Shown one piece after another: positions 9,819-18,952 of a DNA stretch of 64,000 nucleotides. Origin of the DNA: Rhizobiaceae bacterium (GTDB taxonomy: Bacteria > Pseudomonadota > Alphaproteobacteria > Rhizobiales > Rhizobiaceae); contig JAESUH010000011.1 in assembly GCA_016763155.1 (NCBI GenBank), forward strand, positions 1-64,000, read 5' to 3'. Numbering within the stretch: position 1 is the stretch's first letter; each line of letters starts with the position of its first letter. The notes beneath the pieces are model-generated. The model was not told the DNA's origin. It made no database searches and worked only from the letters and a program-made list of their open reading frames with translations. The translations under genes were made by a program, and so were the position numbers.

Positions 9819-10094
9819 TTCGCCCTGTCAACTTTGCCGAATTATTCCGGCGATTTTTTTGTTTCTATACATTTGACCACCGCTCTTCGCAAGTGCAAAA
9901 GTGACAATATTGCGGCGCAGCATTCATGGCTGTTATGCAGCAACCGCATGGAACGTTTAAAACCTGTGCCTGAACACGCCTTTGGAACGGCTAATCCAGA
10001 ATTCCACGAGAAATTGTGTTGGATAATTACGACAATTTAGTCATAATCGTCTGTGGATCAATACTAAACAGAATCCAAAATCCGTGAGCGTTTT

Positions 10095-10784
10095 ATGAAA
10101 TTATTTGATATTTTTACGATGTTAGACTTCGCTGCTCTGTGGTATTTCCTCATGTGCTGGATCGTGTTCTCGCTGATTACAGATATCAGCAGGTTCAAAA
10201 AGCACAGCATTTCCTATGCCATGAATGAGCAACGCAAAAAATGGATGAACGTTATGGCCAACCGGGAATTGCGCATGGTCGATACTGCAATCATTGCTGG
10301 CCTTCAGCAAGGAACCGCCTTTTTTGCGTCCTCCTGTCTGCTGGCAATTGGTGGTTGTTTTGCTTTGGTGAGTGCGGTCCAGGATCTGGCAGGCTTATTT
10401 AGTGTGGACCCCATATTGAAGGACACTTTGGTGGCGGGGCTGGAACTCAAGTTACTTGGTTTGACAGCTATTTTTGCCTATAGCTTTTTCAAATTCGGCT
10501 GGGCCTATCGCCTGTTTAATTATTGCTCCATCATTATTGGCGCAACCCCACACCGGGCAGATGATACTCCCGACGAGATGGCCATCCAGATCAATAAAGC
10601 TACCGAAATCAACGTATTAGGCGGAAAGCATTTCAATTCTGGCCTGCGAGGAATATTTTTTGGGCTTGGTTACATCGGCTGGTTTATCGGCCCATGGATG
10701 TTTGTGGCAACGACCACGCTTATCCTTGTAGTGATGGTGCGCCGACAATTCTTCTCCAAAGCCAGTGCCATTGTACAATTATAG
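10095..10784 (+). CDS. DUF599 family membrane protein
   Basis: RFKKHSISYAMNEQRKKWMNVMANRELRMVDTAIIAGLQQGTAFFASSCLLAIGG matches the DUF599 family pattern. Confidence 0.85.
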   Translation: MKLFDIFTMLDFAALWYFLMCWIVFSLITDISRFKKHSISYAMNEQRKKWMNVMANRELRMVDTAIIAGLQQGTAFFASSCLLAIGGCFALVSAVQDLAGLFSVDPILKDTLVAGLELKLLGLTAIFAYSFFKFGWAYRLFNYCSIIIGATPHRADDTPDEMAIQINKATEINVLGGKHFNSGLRGIFFGLGYIGWFIGPWMFVATTTLILVVMVRRQFFSKASAIVQL

Positions 10785-10805
10785 GGCACGGATGCAGACC
10801 GTTCG

Positions 10806-11564
10806 ATGACAAAAAAAGTGCGAAAGCAGAAAACCAGAATTGCCCTAATCGATCTTGCGCGAGGAATCGCTTTGATATCGATGGCAATATTCCATTTCAA
10901 TTTTGATCTGGAACTGTTTCGGCTGGTAGATCATGGCTATATCAGCCAGTTCCACTGGGTGATGTTTGCCCGAATCATTGCTGCAAGCTTTTTGATTCTT
11001 GTGGGCTTTTCTCTCATGCTTTCTAGCGTTAACGGCATGAACTGGCCTTCCTTTTGGGTCCGCCAGCTGAAAGTGACTGTCGCCGCCTTAATCATCACGA
11101 TTGCAACTTTTTACGCCATTCCGAGCGGTTACATTTTCTTCGGCATCCTGCATCAAATCGCGCTTGCCAGCCTGCTAGGATTGCTATTTTTGCGGTTGCC
11201 ATGGGGCGTAGTGGTGACCTTTGCCCTGTTTTTCCTGCTTGCTCGTGACCAAATGCGCTCAGAATTATTTAATGCGCCGTGGTGGTGGTGGAGTGGCCTG
11301 TCACAGTCTGTTCCACCCACAAGTGATTATGAACCGGTATTTCCATGGTTTGGCTGGGTATTGGTGGGAATCGCAATGGCGAAAATTTGCATAAATCGAA
11401 ACTGGCTCTCCCGATTGGCTGACGTAAAGTTTGAGCACCCAAAAACACTGGCACCCTTAGCAAAATTCATGCAATTACTGGGCCGTAACAGCCTCGTTTT
11501 TTATCTTGTGCATCAACCAATTATGATTGGATTGCTATATGTGTATTTGCAAATTACCGCATAA
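10806..11564 (+). CDS. DUF1624 / heparan-alpha-glucosaminide N-acetyltransferase-like membrane protein
   Basis: RIALIDLARGIALISMAIFHFNFDLELF..., multiple TM segments, YLVHQPIMIGLLY near the C-terminus. Confidence 0.8.
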   Translation: MTKKVRKQKTRIALIDLARGIALISMAIFHFNFDLELFRLVDHGYISQFHWVMFARIIAASFLILVGFSLMLSSVNGMNWPSFWVRQLKVTVAALIITIATFYAIPSGYIFFGILHQIALASLLGLLFLRLPWGVVVTFALFFLLARDQMRSELFNAPWWWWSGLSQSVPPTSDYEPVFPWFGWVLVGIAMAKICINRNWLSRLADVKFEHPKTLAPLAKFMQLLGRNSLVFYLVHQPIMIGLLYVYLQITA

Positions 11565-11608
11565 GATTGTTTGATAGTAACAGTACAAATACGATTACGG
11601 AGCGTAAG

Positions 11609-12073
11609 ATGGAAAAACCAAATACCATTCCCTGGCCACCAATCATTGTGATCTGTGCGTTGATTACAGGTGTGTTGCTTCAGTATATCTATCCCCTTCC
11701 CTGGCTGTCGGGGGTTGCGTCCGAACTTGCCTTTGGGCTCGGTCTGTTACTAGCAGCCGTGGCAATTACCATTATCATCTCCACGATCAAGACACTTTCC
11801 AAACACAGCACCACCGTGCACCCGACAAAATCTGCCAGCCATCTGGTGACCTCCGGCCCGTTTTCTTTCTCAAGGAACCCAATCTATCTGGCAAATGTGT
11901 GCCTGCTTTTTGCAGTGGGGCTTTTGTTTGGGGTTGTTTGGCTATTCATAACAGCCATTGCAGCAGGTTTTGCCACGCAAAAACTAGCGATCGAACGCGA
12001 AGAAGCTCATTTGGAGCATAGATTTGGTAGAGCGTGGCGCCATTACCGCAAAACAGCACGCCGCTGGATTTAG
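11609..12073 (+). CDS. Isoprenylcysteine carboxyl methyltransferase (ICMT)/PEMT-like membrane methyltransferase
   Basis: LVTSGPFSFSRNPIYLANVCLLFAVGLLFG...EEAHLEHRFGRAWRHYRKTARRWI; ATG at 11609 preceded by GGAG. Confidence 0.82.
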   Translation: MEKPNTIPWPPIIVICALITGVLLQYIYPLPWLSGVASELAFGLGLLLAAVAITIIISTIKTLSKHSTTVHPTKSASHLVTSGPFSFSRNPIYLANVCLLFAVGLLFGVVWLFITAIAAGFATQKLAIEREEAHLEHRFGRAWRHYRKTARRWI

Positions 12074-12125
12074 AGCAAAATCTGAAAAGTGGTGACCAGT
12101 TTTCGGATAAATTATGCGTTAAAAT
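12072..12125. repeat. Alphaproteobacterial palindromic intergenic repeat copy
   Basis: AGAGCAAAATCTGAAAAGTGGTGACCAGTTTTCGGATAAATTATGCGTTAAAA; core hairpin GAAAAGTGG-TGA-CCAGTTTTC. Resembles the common rhizobial GATCCGAAAAGTGG..CCGGTTTTCGGA..GATCATGC intergenic element. Confidence 0.65.
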
Positions 12126-12143
12126 AAACAGATAGGCGCTTTA

Positions 12144-12545
12144 TCAGCGCCCTACGCCAAGTTCTGCCAGTCGTTGCAACACCTGATCCTCAACTTGTTC
12201 CAGTTCGGCCATGGTTTCGTTGATATCCAGCCGCTTTTGCTCAAGTTCTGCACGTTTTTCCGAAACTTTTCCAACCAGCATCCGCAATTGGCCTTCTTCG
12301 CCAGGCGGTTGCTTATACATGGCCAGAATTTCGCGAATTTCAGCAATGGTAAATCCCAAACGTTTGCCGCGCAGGATGGTCATTAGCAAACGTCGATCGG
12401 ACGGGCGAAACAGTCTTGTGCGCCCTTTGCGGGCTGGCTTGATCAATCCCTCATCTTCGTAAAACCGAATGGTGCGCGTCGACACACCAAATTCTCGGGT
12501 TAACTCAGAAATTGTATAAAACTCTTTTGGTTCAGGAACGTTCAC
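12144..12545 (-). CDS. MerR family transcriptional regulator (LiuR-like)
   Basis: FYTISELTREFGVSTRTIRFYEDEGLIKPARKGRTRLFRPSDRRLLMTILRGKRLGFTIAEIREIL, followed by a coiled dimerisation helix. Confidence 0.88.
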   Translation of the reverse strand: MNVPEPKEFYTISELTREFGVSTRTIRFYEDEGLIKPARKGRTRLFRPSDRRLLMTILRGKRLGFTIAEIREILAMYKQPPGEEGQLRMLVGKVSEKRAELEQKRLDINETMAELEQVEDQVLQRLAELGVGR

Positions 12546-12592
12546 ACGGGCCAGCTTTCATTAGTGTCTTAGTCAAGACAGGGATAGAGAAG

Positions 12593-12602
12593 TTTACGTA
12601 AA
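12593..12602 (-). promoter_or_regulatory. Candidate MerR operator TTTACGTAAA in a TTGACT-led promoter spacer
   Basis: Minus strand TTGACTTTTACGTAAACTTCTCTATCCC upstream of the MerR ORF; perfect 10-bp palindrome. Confidence 0.4.
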
Positions 12603-12674
12603 AGTCAATTAAACCGGCGAGACTTTTACTACCTGCCCTATGTCCGGCCTGTGCCCGTCTAATGAAATCACAGT

Positions 12675-14216
12675 CTACACCAGTAAAAGTGAGGCCAATC
12701 CCAAGAATGCAAAGAACCCGAATACATCGGTAACTGTTGTCACAAATACGCTTGATGCAATGGCAGGATCTGCATCCAGCCGATCCAGTAAAAGCGGAAT
12801 TGAAATACCGGCAATGGCAGCGCACACCATATTAAACATCATCGCCGCAGCAATGACCCCACCAAGTTGCGGTGAATCAAACCAAATTCCTGAAACCACA
12901 CCGATGATTACCGCAAATACGACACCGTTTAATACGCCCACCAAAAATTCACGGCGAATAATGCGACCCGCATTATAAATATCAATATCACGCATCGCGA
13001 TGGCGCGAACGGCTACTGTCATGGTCTGGGTGCCAGCATTGCCCCCCATGGAGGCAACAATGGGCATGAGGATTGCCAGTGCAACCATTTCCTGCAAGGT
13101 TGCATCAAACAGGCCAATGACAAAGGAGGCCAGTATGGCGGTGGCAAGATTGACCAGCAACCACGGTATGCGTGACTGGGCGATTGCCCAAAAAGAATCA
13201 GATAATTCCTCATCTCCAACACCTGCCAGCAATTTAATATCTTCATCCGCCTCTTGATGGATAACATCCACCACATCATCAATGGTCAGCACCCCTACCA
13301 GCCGATTATTCTCATCAACCACCGCAGCAGAAAGCAAATCATACTGCTCAAACATGTGGGCAGCCTCTTCCTGATCCAGATTGGCATCAACCGAGTGAAG
13401 CGTCTCCCCCATTATTGTTTTGATTAATTCATCACGCGAACTGCGCAAAATTGCATCCAGCGTTACCGATCCGTGCAAACCAAATGCAGGTCCAATGACA
13501 AACACCTCATGGAATCGATCCGGCAACTCTGTATGAGCACGCATATGGTCGATTGTTTGCCCGACACTCCAAAACTCAGGCACAGCAACCAGCTCGGTCT
13601 GCATTCGACGACCAGCGGATTCTACCGGATAGTCCAGAGAACGGCGCAGTCTTTGTCGTGCCTCGAAGGGCAATATCGCCAGAATTTCTTCCTGATCCGA
13701 CTGCTCCATATCCTCAAGAATGTACACAGCATCATCGGAATCTATTTCCTGAACGCCTTCAGCAATCTGCTCATTGGGCAGTGCATTCACAATGCCCAGA
13801 CGGATCGCCTCATCCACCTCAGTAAGTGAGGATAGATCAAAGTCTTCTGCGGCAAGTTCAACTAACTGGTTGCGCTGTAAGGGATTTAGCGCTTCGAGCA
13901 AATCCCCAAGCTCTGACCCATGCAGATCTTCGATAGTGGATAGCAATTGATTGGCATCCCCGCCCTCCAATTGCTTAACGACATTCCTCACAAAACTATT
14001 CAGAAGAACGCCATCTTCATCATAGATGGTCACTTCCAAGGCCAAATCTTCCGGATTTTCGTGGTCTTTCATCTTTTCCATAACCGGCCAATAAATGTGG
14101 GGAATGGCCCCAATTTGTTTGAGTTCAACATAAGGCGGGAATGCATCCTTTGACAACCGAGACTTATGTGGCGCAAACAAATATTTTCCTGTGCGAATTA
14201 CCCCTTGTAAAACCAC
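12675..14216 (-). CDS. mgtE: Magnesium transporter MgtE
   Basis: MgtE_N (LHGSELGDLLEALNPLQRNQLVEL), CBS domains, and C-terminal MASMGGNAGTQTMTVAVRAIA signature. Confidence 0.95.
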   Translation of the reverse strand: MVLQGVIRTGKYLFAPHKSRLSKDAFPPYVELKQIGAIPHIYWPVMEKMKDHENPEDLALEVTIYDEDGVLLNSFVRNVVKQLEGGDANQLLSTIEDLHGSELGDLLEALNPLQRNQLVELAAEDFDLSSLTEVDEAIRLGIVNALPNEQIAEGVQEIDSDDAVYILEDMEQSDQEEILAILPFEARQRLRRSLDYPVESAGRRMQTELVAVPEFWSVGQTIDHMRAHTELPDRFHEVFVIGPAFGLHGSVTLDAILRSSRDELIKTIMGETLHSVDANLDQEEAAHMFEQYDLLSAAVVDENNRLVGVLTIDDVVDVIHQEADEDIKLLAGVGDEELSDSFWAIAQSRIPWLLVNLATAILASFVIGLFDATLQEMVALAILMPIVASMGGNAGTQTMTVAVRAIAMRDIDIYNAGRIIRREFLVGVLNGVVFAVIIGVVSGIWFDSPQLGGVIAAAMMFNMVCAAIAGISIPLLLDRLDADPAIASSVFVTTVTDVFGFFAFLGLASLLLV

Positions 14217-14282
14217 ATCATTGGGTGCTAAAGAGCTGCAAATGCGCCCTTATGGTTTTCCAAAATGGGTGTTTCGATGTTT

Positions 14283-14367
<85 letters not shown>

Positions 14368-14488
14368 CACATCGAAATTGAAAAAGCAATTCTCAGGAAA
14401 TTGCCCGGGAAATCAGGGTATTGCCAATCCGGCAAAAAAAGCCTGGCTATGATCTGGCCGGCTAAAACAGTTAGACAGGTGCAAAACT

Positions 14489-15844
14489 ATGCAAGTTACT
14501 GAAACGCTAAATGAAGGCCTTCAGCGCGAACTGAAAATTACCGTTCCTAAAGCGGATATGGTTGCACGCCTGGACGAGCGCCTGAACCAGATGAAATCTC
14601 AGGTTCAGATCAATGGCTTTCGTCAGGGAAAAGTTCCAACCAGTCATTTGAAAAAAGTTTACGGCGAACAGGCCATGGCTGAAATCGTAAATGATTTCAT
14701 CAACAATCGCTCAGGCGAAGTGTTGAAAGAGCGCGAAGAGCGCCCAGCCCAACAGCCAGAAATCTCCATGACGGAAGACGAAGCCCAAGCTAAGGAAATC
14801 CTGGCTGGCAATGCAGATTTTGAATACACCATGTCATATGAAGTGATGCCGGAAATTAATGCTCCGGAACTTGAAAAACTCAAAATTAACCGCCCCGTTG
14901 CTGAAACCACTGAAAAAGAAGTGGAAGAGCAGGTTGAACGTATCGCTGAGAGCGCGCGTCAATATGAAGAGAAAAAAGGCAAGTCTGCAGACGGCGACCG
15001 CATTACCATGAATTATCTTGGTAAAATCGACGGCGAACCATTTGAAGGTGGCGCAGACGACAATGCTCAACTCATACTTGGCTCAGGCCAGTTCATCCCA
15101 GGCTTTGAAGACCAGTTGGTCGGCAAAAAAGCCGATGATGAAACAGTTGTTAAAGTAAGCTTCCCGGATGATTACAGCGCGGCCCAGCTTGCTGGCAAAA
15201 ATGCTGAATTCGACGTGAAGGTGATCAAGGTTGAAAAACCAAGCAAACTGGAAATCAACGATGAGCTTGCAAAACAGCTTGGTGTTGAAACAGCTGACCA
15301 ATTGCGTGAAGTTGTTCGTGGCCAAATTGAAAGCCAATACGGTTCATTTACCCGCGCAAAGGTAAAACGTCAGGTTCTCGACCTATTGGACGAAAAAACC
15401 GAAATGGAACTACCCAAGAAAATGGTTGAACAAGAGTTCACCAATATCTGGGGCCAGGTTGAAGCTGAAATGGAACGCTCTGGTAAGAGCTTCGAAGACG
15501 AAGACACCACAGAAAAAGAATCACGCGAAGAATACCAGAAACTGGCAGAACGCCGTGTTCGGGTTGGGCTGGTTCTGGCTGATATTGGCGAAAAAGCCGA
15601 AATTCAGGTGAGCGAAGAAGAAATGCAGGCTGCTGTTTATAAGCAAATTCAGCAATATCCAGGCCAAGAGCAAGAAGTGATGGATTATTTCAAGAACCAT
15701 TCAGATGCAATTGCCGGTCTTCGTGCTCCCATTTATGAAGATAAAGTAATTGATTTCATTATGGAAAAAGCTGAAGTCACCGATAAAAAGGTGAGCAAAG
15801 AAGAGCTAATGAAAGAAGATGACGACGACGACATCAAATCATAA
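14489..15844 (+). CDS. tig: Trigger factor
   Basis: MQVTETLNEGLQRELKITVPKADMVARLDERL...GFRQGKVPTSHLKKVYG and FKBP domain YLGKIDGEPFEGGADDNAQLILGSGQFIPGFEDQLVGKK. Confidence 0.97.
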   Translation: MQVTETLNEGLQRELKITVPKADMVARLDERLNQMKSQVQINGFRQGKVPTSHLKKVYGEQAMAEIVNDFINNRSGEVLKEREERPAQQPEISMTEDEAQAKEILAGNADFEYTMSYEVMPEINAPELEKLKINRPVAETTEKEVEEQVERIAESARQYEEKKGKSADGDRITMNYLGKIDGEPFEGGADDNAQLILGSGQFIPGFEDQLVGKKADDETVVKVSFPDDYSAAQLAGKNAEFDVKVIKVEKPSKLEINDELAKQLGVETADQLREVVRGQIESQYGSFTRAKVKRQVLDLLDEKTEMELPKKMVEQEFTNIWGQVEAEMERSGKSFEDEDTTEKESREEYQKLAERRVRVGLVLADIGEKAEIQVSEEEMQAAVYKQIQQYPGQEQEVMDYFKNHSDAIAGLRAPIYEDKVIDFIMEKAEVTDKKVSKEELMKEDDDDDIKS

Positions 15845-15872
15845 GATGTCAAAATCTCTTTCAATATAAAAT

Positions 15873-15897
15873 TGGCCCCTGAAGGGGCCATTTTTTT
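15873..15897 (+). terminator. Rho-independent terminator after tig
   Basis: TGGCCCC-TGAA-GGGGCCA followed by TTTTTTT. Confidence 0.92.
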
Positions 15898-15966
15898 GTC
15901 TGCAATTCAGAAAAGCAGACTTCGGAAGGGGCAAAAATCAACAGACCTTACCCCTAAGCCTTATCC

Positions 15967-16302
15967 CTAGCTCTTTTGAGATCCCTTATTGGCGCAATTG
16001 CGGCACAAATGCGTATGAGGCAACAAATCCAGCCTGGCATCCAATATATCGTTGTCACATTGGGTGCATCGCCCATAAGTGCCATTCTCAATGCGTTCCA
16101 GAGCAGCCGTGACCATTGAAATTTCAAGCAGGCCTGAATTGCCCATGCTCTCCATAACCTCGTCACCTTCCCGCTCGGCTGAACGATCTTCCCAATCCTG
16201 AGACATAGGCTTATCCAGCTCATGTTCAATCGTGCCCAATCGGGTCTCAAGTTCATTTAGACGCTGGGTCAATTGTTCTTTTCGTTCTTGAATGGTTGGC
16301 AT
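15967..16302 (-). CDS. DksA/TraR C4-type zinc finger protein
   Basis: ALERIENGTYGRCTQCDNDILDARLDLLPHTHLCRNCA with CxxC...CxxC. Confidence 0.88.
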   Translation of the reverse strand: MPTIQERKEQLTQRLNELETRLGTIEHELDKPMSQDWEDRSAEREGDEVMESMGNSGLLEISMVTAALERIENGTYGRCTQCDNDILDARLDLLPHTHLCRNCANKGSQKS

Positions 16303-16581
16303 TTTTTAAGACCTTTACGAGTTGGACGTATACACAAGCACAATACCTGCAAAATATGGCAACTATGTCCCGACTGATATTTCCATCAATTTCAGGGGTA
16401 TAACTCGCCAAATTCAATTTTTCTCTGTTTAAATCTAGTTGCCATCTTCCCCTATCGCTTTGACGCAAGTCAAAGCCCCTGCAATTGTTTAATCCTATAA
16501 AATCAGCCGCTACAATTGAACACATCTTGGGATTATTCTAAATTTAGCGGTAGATAGTAAAAGAGCGAGTTCATAGCGATC

Positions 16582-18210
16582 ATGCCAATTGCATCAAAAG
16601 AACACCCAGCAGATCCAGATACTGGATTGTTTAGCCAATTGCGCTGGTCCTATTTACCCCCGTTAATGGTGTATCTGGCCGCAGGAATTTCCGGGCTGAC
16701 GGCCATTGTTGGAACCTTCTTCGTCAAAGACTATTTGGGACTATCCGCCACATTCCTTGCAGGGCTCGCTTTTTGGGCAGGCATTCCATGGGCCCTAAAA
16801 ATGCCCCTTGGCCACTTCGTCGACCTGATCTGGCGCTGGAAATTCATAATGGTCTATGTGGGCGCAGGCCTGATTACGTCTAGCATTTTGATCATGTACG
16901 GCCTGATTAGCCATACAGATCAAATGACTGCATATATGACCATCGAAGCCTGGTTCGTCACCAGCGCCCTGCTAGCACCCATTGGCTATGTGGTGCAAGA
17001 CGTTGTGGCCGACGCCATGACCGTGGAAGCTGTCCCAAACCGTGATGATGAAGGCGTATTGTATTCCGAGCGCCAATCCAAGGCCATGCACACAACCATG
17101 CAAACCCTTGGCAGATTTGCCATTATCGGCGGTTTTGCATTTGTTGCAGCTTTAAACATTTTCATGTTCTCCGGCGTGGAATTCATGACCCAGCCTGAGA
17201 AAATCGAAATTTATTCCAAAATCTATACCGCAGCCCTGATCGTACCCGTGATTTCAGTAGTGGGCGTCATGCTGGGGCAAATGATGTTGCGTAACCGTGC
17301 CAAAACCATGCGCGGCCACGGGATGAAAGAAAAAGAAATCGATTCCCTGCTTTTCCGCACAACCCAGGAAACCAAGCCAAATTGGTGGATATTTGGCGGT
17401 AGCGGCGTGTTTGTTATCTTCACATTGATTATGGGCTTGGGCAATTACGCCTATGGGCAGGAAGTAATTTTCATCGGCTCAATGGCAATTGTATTGTTCC
17501 TCATGTCCCGGCTAATCCGCGAACTGGATCCAAGAGTCGCCCGTGCATTGGTTGGCACAGCCATCATCATTTTCATGTTCCGAGCCACCCCATCACCAGG
17601 TGCTGGTGCCACATGGTTTGAAATTGATGTCCTGGGCTTTGATCAGCAATTCCTGTCTATCCTGAGCCTTTTCACCTCGGGATTAACCCTTATCGGCATG
17701 GTGTTATTGAGGCCCCTAATGGCGACCAAATCAATCGCCTTCATCATCGTGTTTTTGACAATTGCCGCAGGGTTTTTATCCCTGCCAAATATCGGCCTGT
17801 TCTACGGCCTCCATCATTGGACCGAAGCATGGAGTGGCGGCATAATTGATGCGCGTTTCATTGCGATTTTGGATACCGCGATTGAATCGCCATTGGGCCA
17901 AATTGCCATGATCCCGATGTTGGCATGGATCGCCAAAAATGCGCCGGTAAACCTGAAGGCTACTTTCTTTGCTGTAATGGCATCGTTCACCAATCTAGCC
18001 CTTTCGGCCAGTGCATTGTCGACCAAATATCTCAACAAAATTTTCTTTGTTACCCGCGAAGTGAAGGACCGCGTTACCGGTGAAGTTACCACCGAAGCTG
18101 ATTATGGCGAATTAGGCTTGTTATTGATCTCAGCCACCCTAATTATTGTAATACTGCCGCTTGCAGCCGTCATCATCATCCAAAACTCGCGTTTTAAAAC
18201 AACACAATAG
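16582..18210 (+). CDS. MFS/BT1-like multi-TM transporter
   Basis: About 12 predicted TM segments; LAGLAFWAGIPWALKMPLGHFVDLI and GYVVQDVVADAMTVE resemble folate-biopterin (BT1)-type transporters. Confidence 0.65.
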   Translation: MPIASKEHPADPDTGLFSQLRWSYLPPLMVYLAAGISGLTAIVGTFFVKDYLGLSATFLAGLAFWAGIPWALKMPLGHFVDLIWRWKFIMVYVGAGLITSSILIMYGLISHTDQMTAYMTIEAWFVTSALLAPIGYVVQDVVADAMTVEAVPNRDDEGVLYSERQSKAMHTTMQTLGRFAIIGGFAFVAALNIFMFSGVEFMTQPEKIEIYSKIYTAALIVPVISVVGVMLGQMMLRNRAKTMRGHGMKEKEIDSLLFRTTQETKPNWWIFGGSGVFVIFTLIMGLGNYAYGQEVIFIGSMAIVLFLMSRLIRELDPRVARALVGTAIIIFMFRATPSPGAGATWFEIDVLGFDQQFLSILSLFTSGLTLIGMVLLRPLMATKSIAFIIVFLTIAAGFLSLPNIGLFYGLHHWTEAWSGGIIDARFIAILDTAIESPLGQIAMIPMLAWIAKNAPVNLKATFFAVMASFTNLALSASALSTKYLNKIFFVTREVKDRVTGEVTTEADYGELGLLLISATLIIVILPLAAVIIIQNSRFKTTQ

Positions 18211-18217
18211 GGGAATA

Positions 18218-18940
18218 ATGCAGTTAGAGCATGAACATACAGCCGAAGCGATCCGCGAACGGTTGGCAGAGGAACATCGCCCAAATTACCTGCGCGATTG
18301 GGTCTATGGCGGCATAGATGGTGCAATCACAACATTTGCTATTGTGGCGGGCGTGGTTGGCGCTGGCCTATCCGCAAAAGTGATCATTATTCTTGGCCTT
18401 GCCAATTTGATTGCCGATGGCTTTTCCATGGCCGCCAGCGCCTATAGCGGCACAAAAACTGAGGCCGATGAACTGGAACGATTTCGCCAGATCGAGAAAC
18501 GCCATATTGAATTGGTCCCCGAAGGGGAGCGCGAGGAGGTTCGTCAAATTCTCATGGCAAAGGGGCTAAAAGGACATGCCCTTGAAGATGCTGTTGCAGC
18601 AATTACTTCGAATGAAGAAACCTGGATCAATACCATGTTGGTTGAGGAGCATAATTTATCAATAAATCTGCGCTCGCCAATGATGTCCGGCTTGAGCACG
18701 TTCATATCTTTTTTCATATGTGGCGCGATTCCACTCATCCCCTTCCTGCTGGCATTCGACAACGCCATGGAGATTGCCTTAGTTACAACGGCAGCCGCAT
18801 TTTTTCTGATTGGCACAATTAAAAGCAAATGGTCACTTGCCGCATGGTGGAAATCAGGATTTGAAACGCTGGCAATCGGCATCACAGCCTCAGCCATGGC
18901 CTTCGCCATTGGGTATTATGTTGAAAAAATTGTGAGCTGA
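18218..18940 (+). CDS. VIT1/CCC1 transporter family protein
   Basis: RPNYLRDWVYGGIDGAITTFAIVAGVVGAGLSAKVIIILGLANLIADGFSMAASAYSGTKTEAD; ATG 18218 with upstream GGGGA. Confidence 0.92.
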   Translation: MQLEHEHTAEAIRERLAEEHRPNYLRDWVYGGIDGAITTFAIVAGVVGAGLSAKVIIILGLANLIADGFSMAASAYSGTKTEADELERFRQIEKRHIELVPEGEREEVRQILMAKGLKGHALEDAVAAITSNEETWINTMLVEEHNLSINLRSPMMSGLSTFISFFICGAIPLIPFLLAFDNAMEIALVTTAAAFFLIGTIKSKWSLAAWWKSGFETLAIGITASAMAFAIGYYVEKIVS

Positions 18941-18952
18941 TCCTAACTCAAC

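Noticed and set aside
9834-10040. 68-aa plus-strand ORF upstream of the DUF599 gene
   Set aside because: No clear SD, mixed composition, no TM or domain signature; kept out for lack of support.
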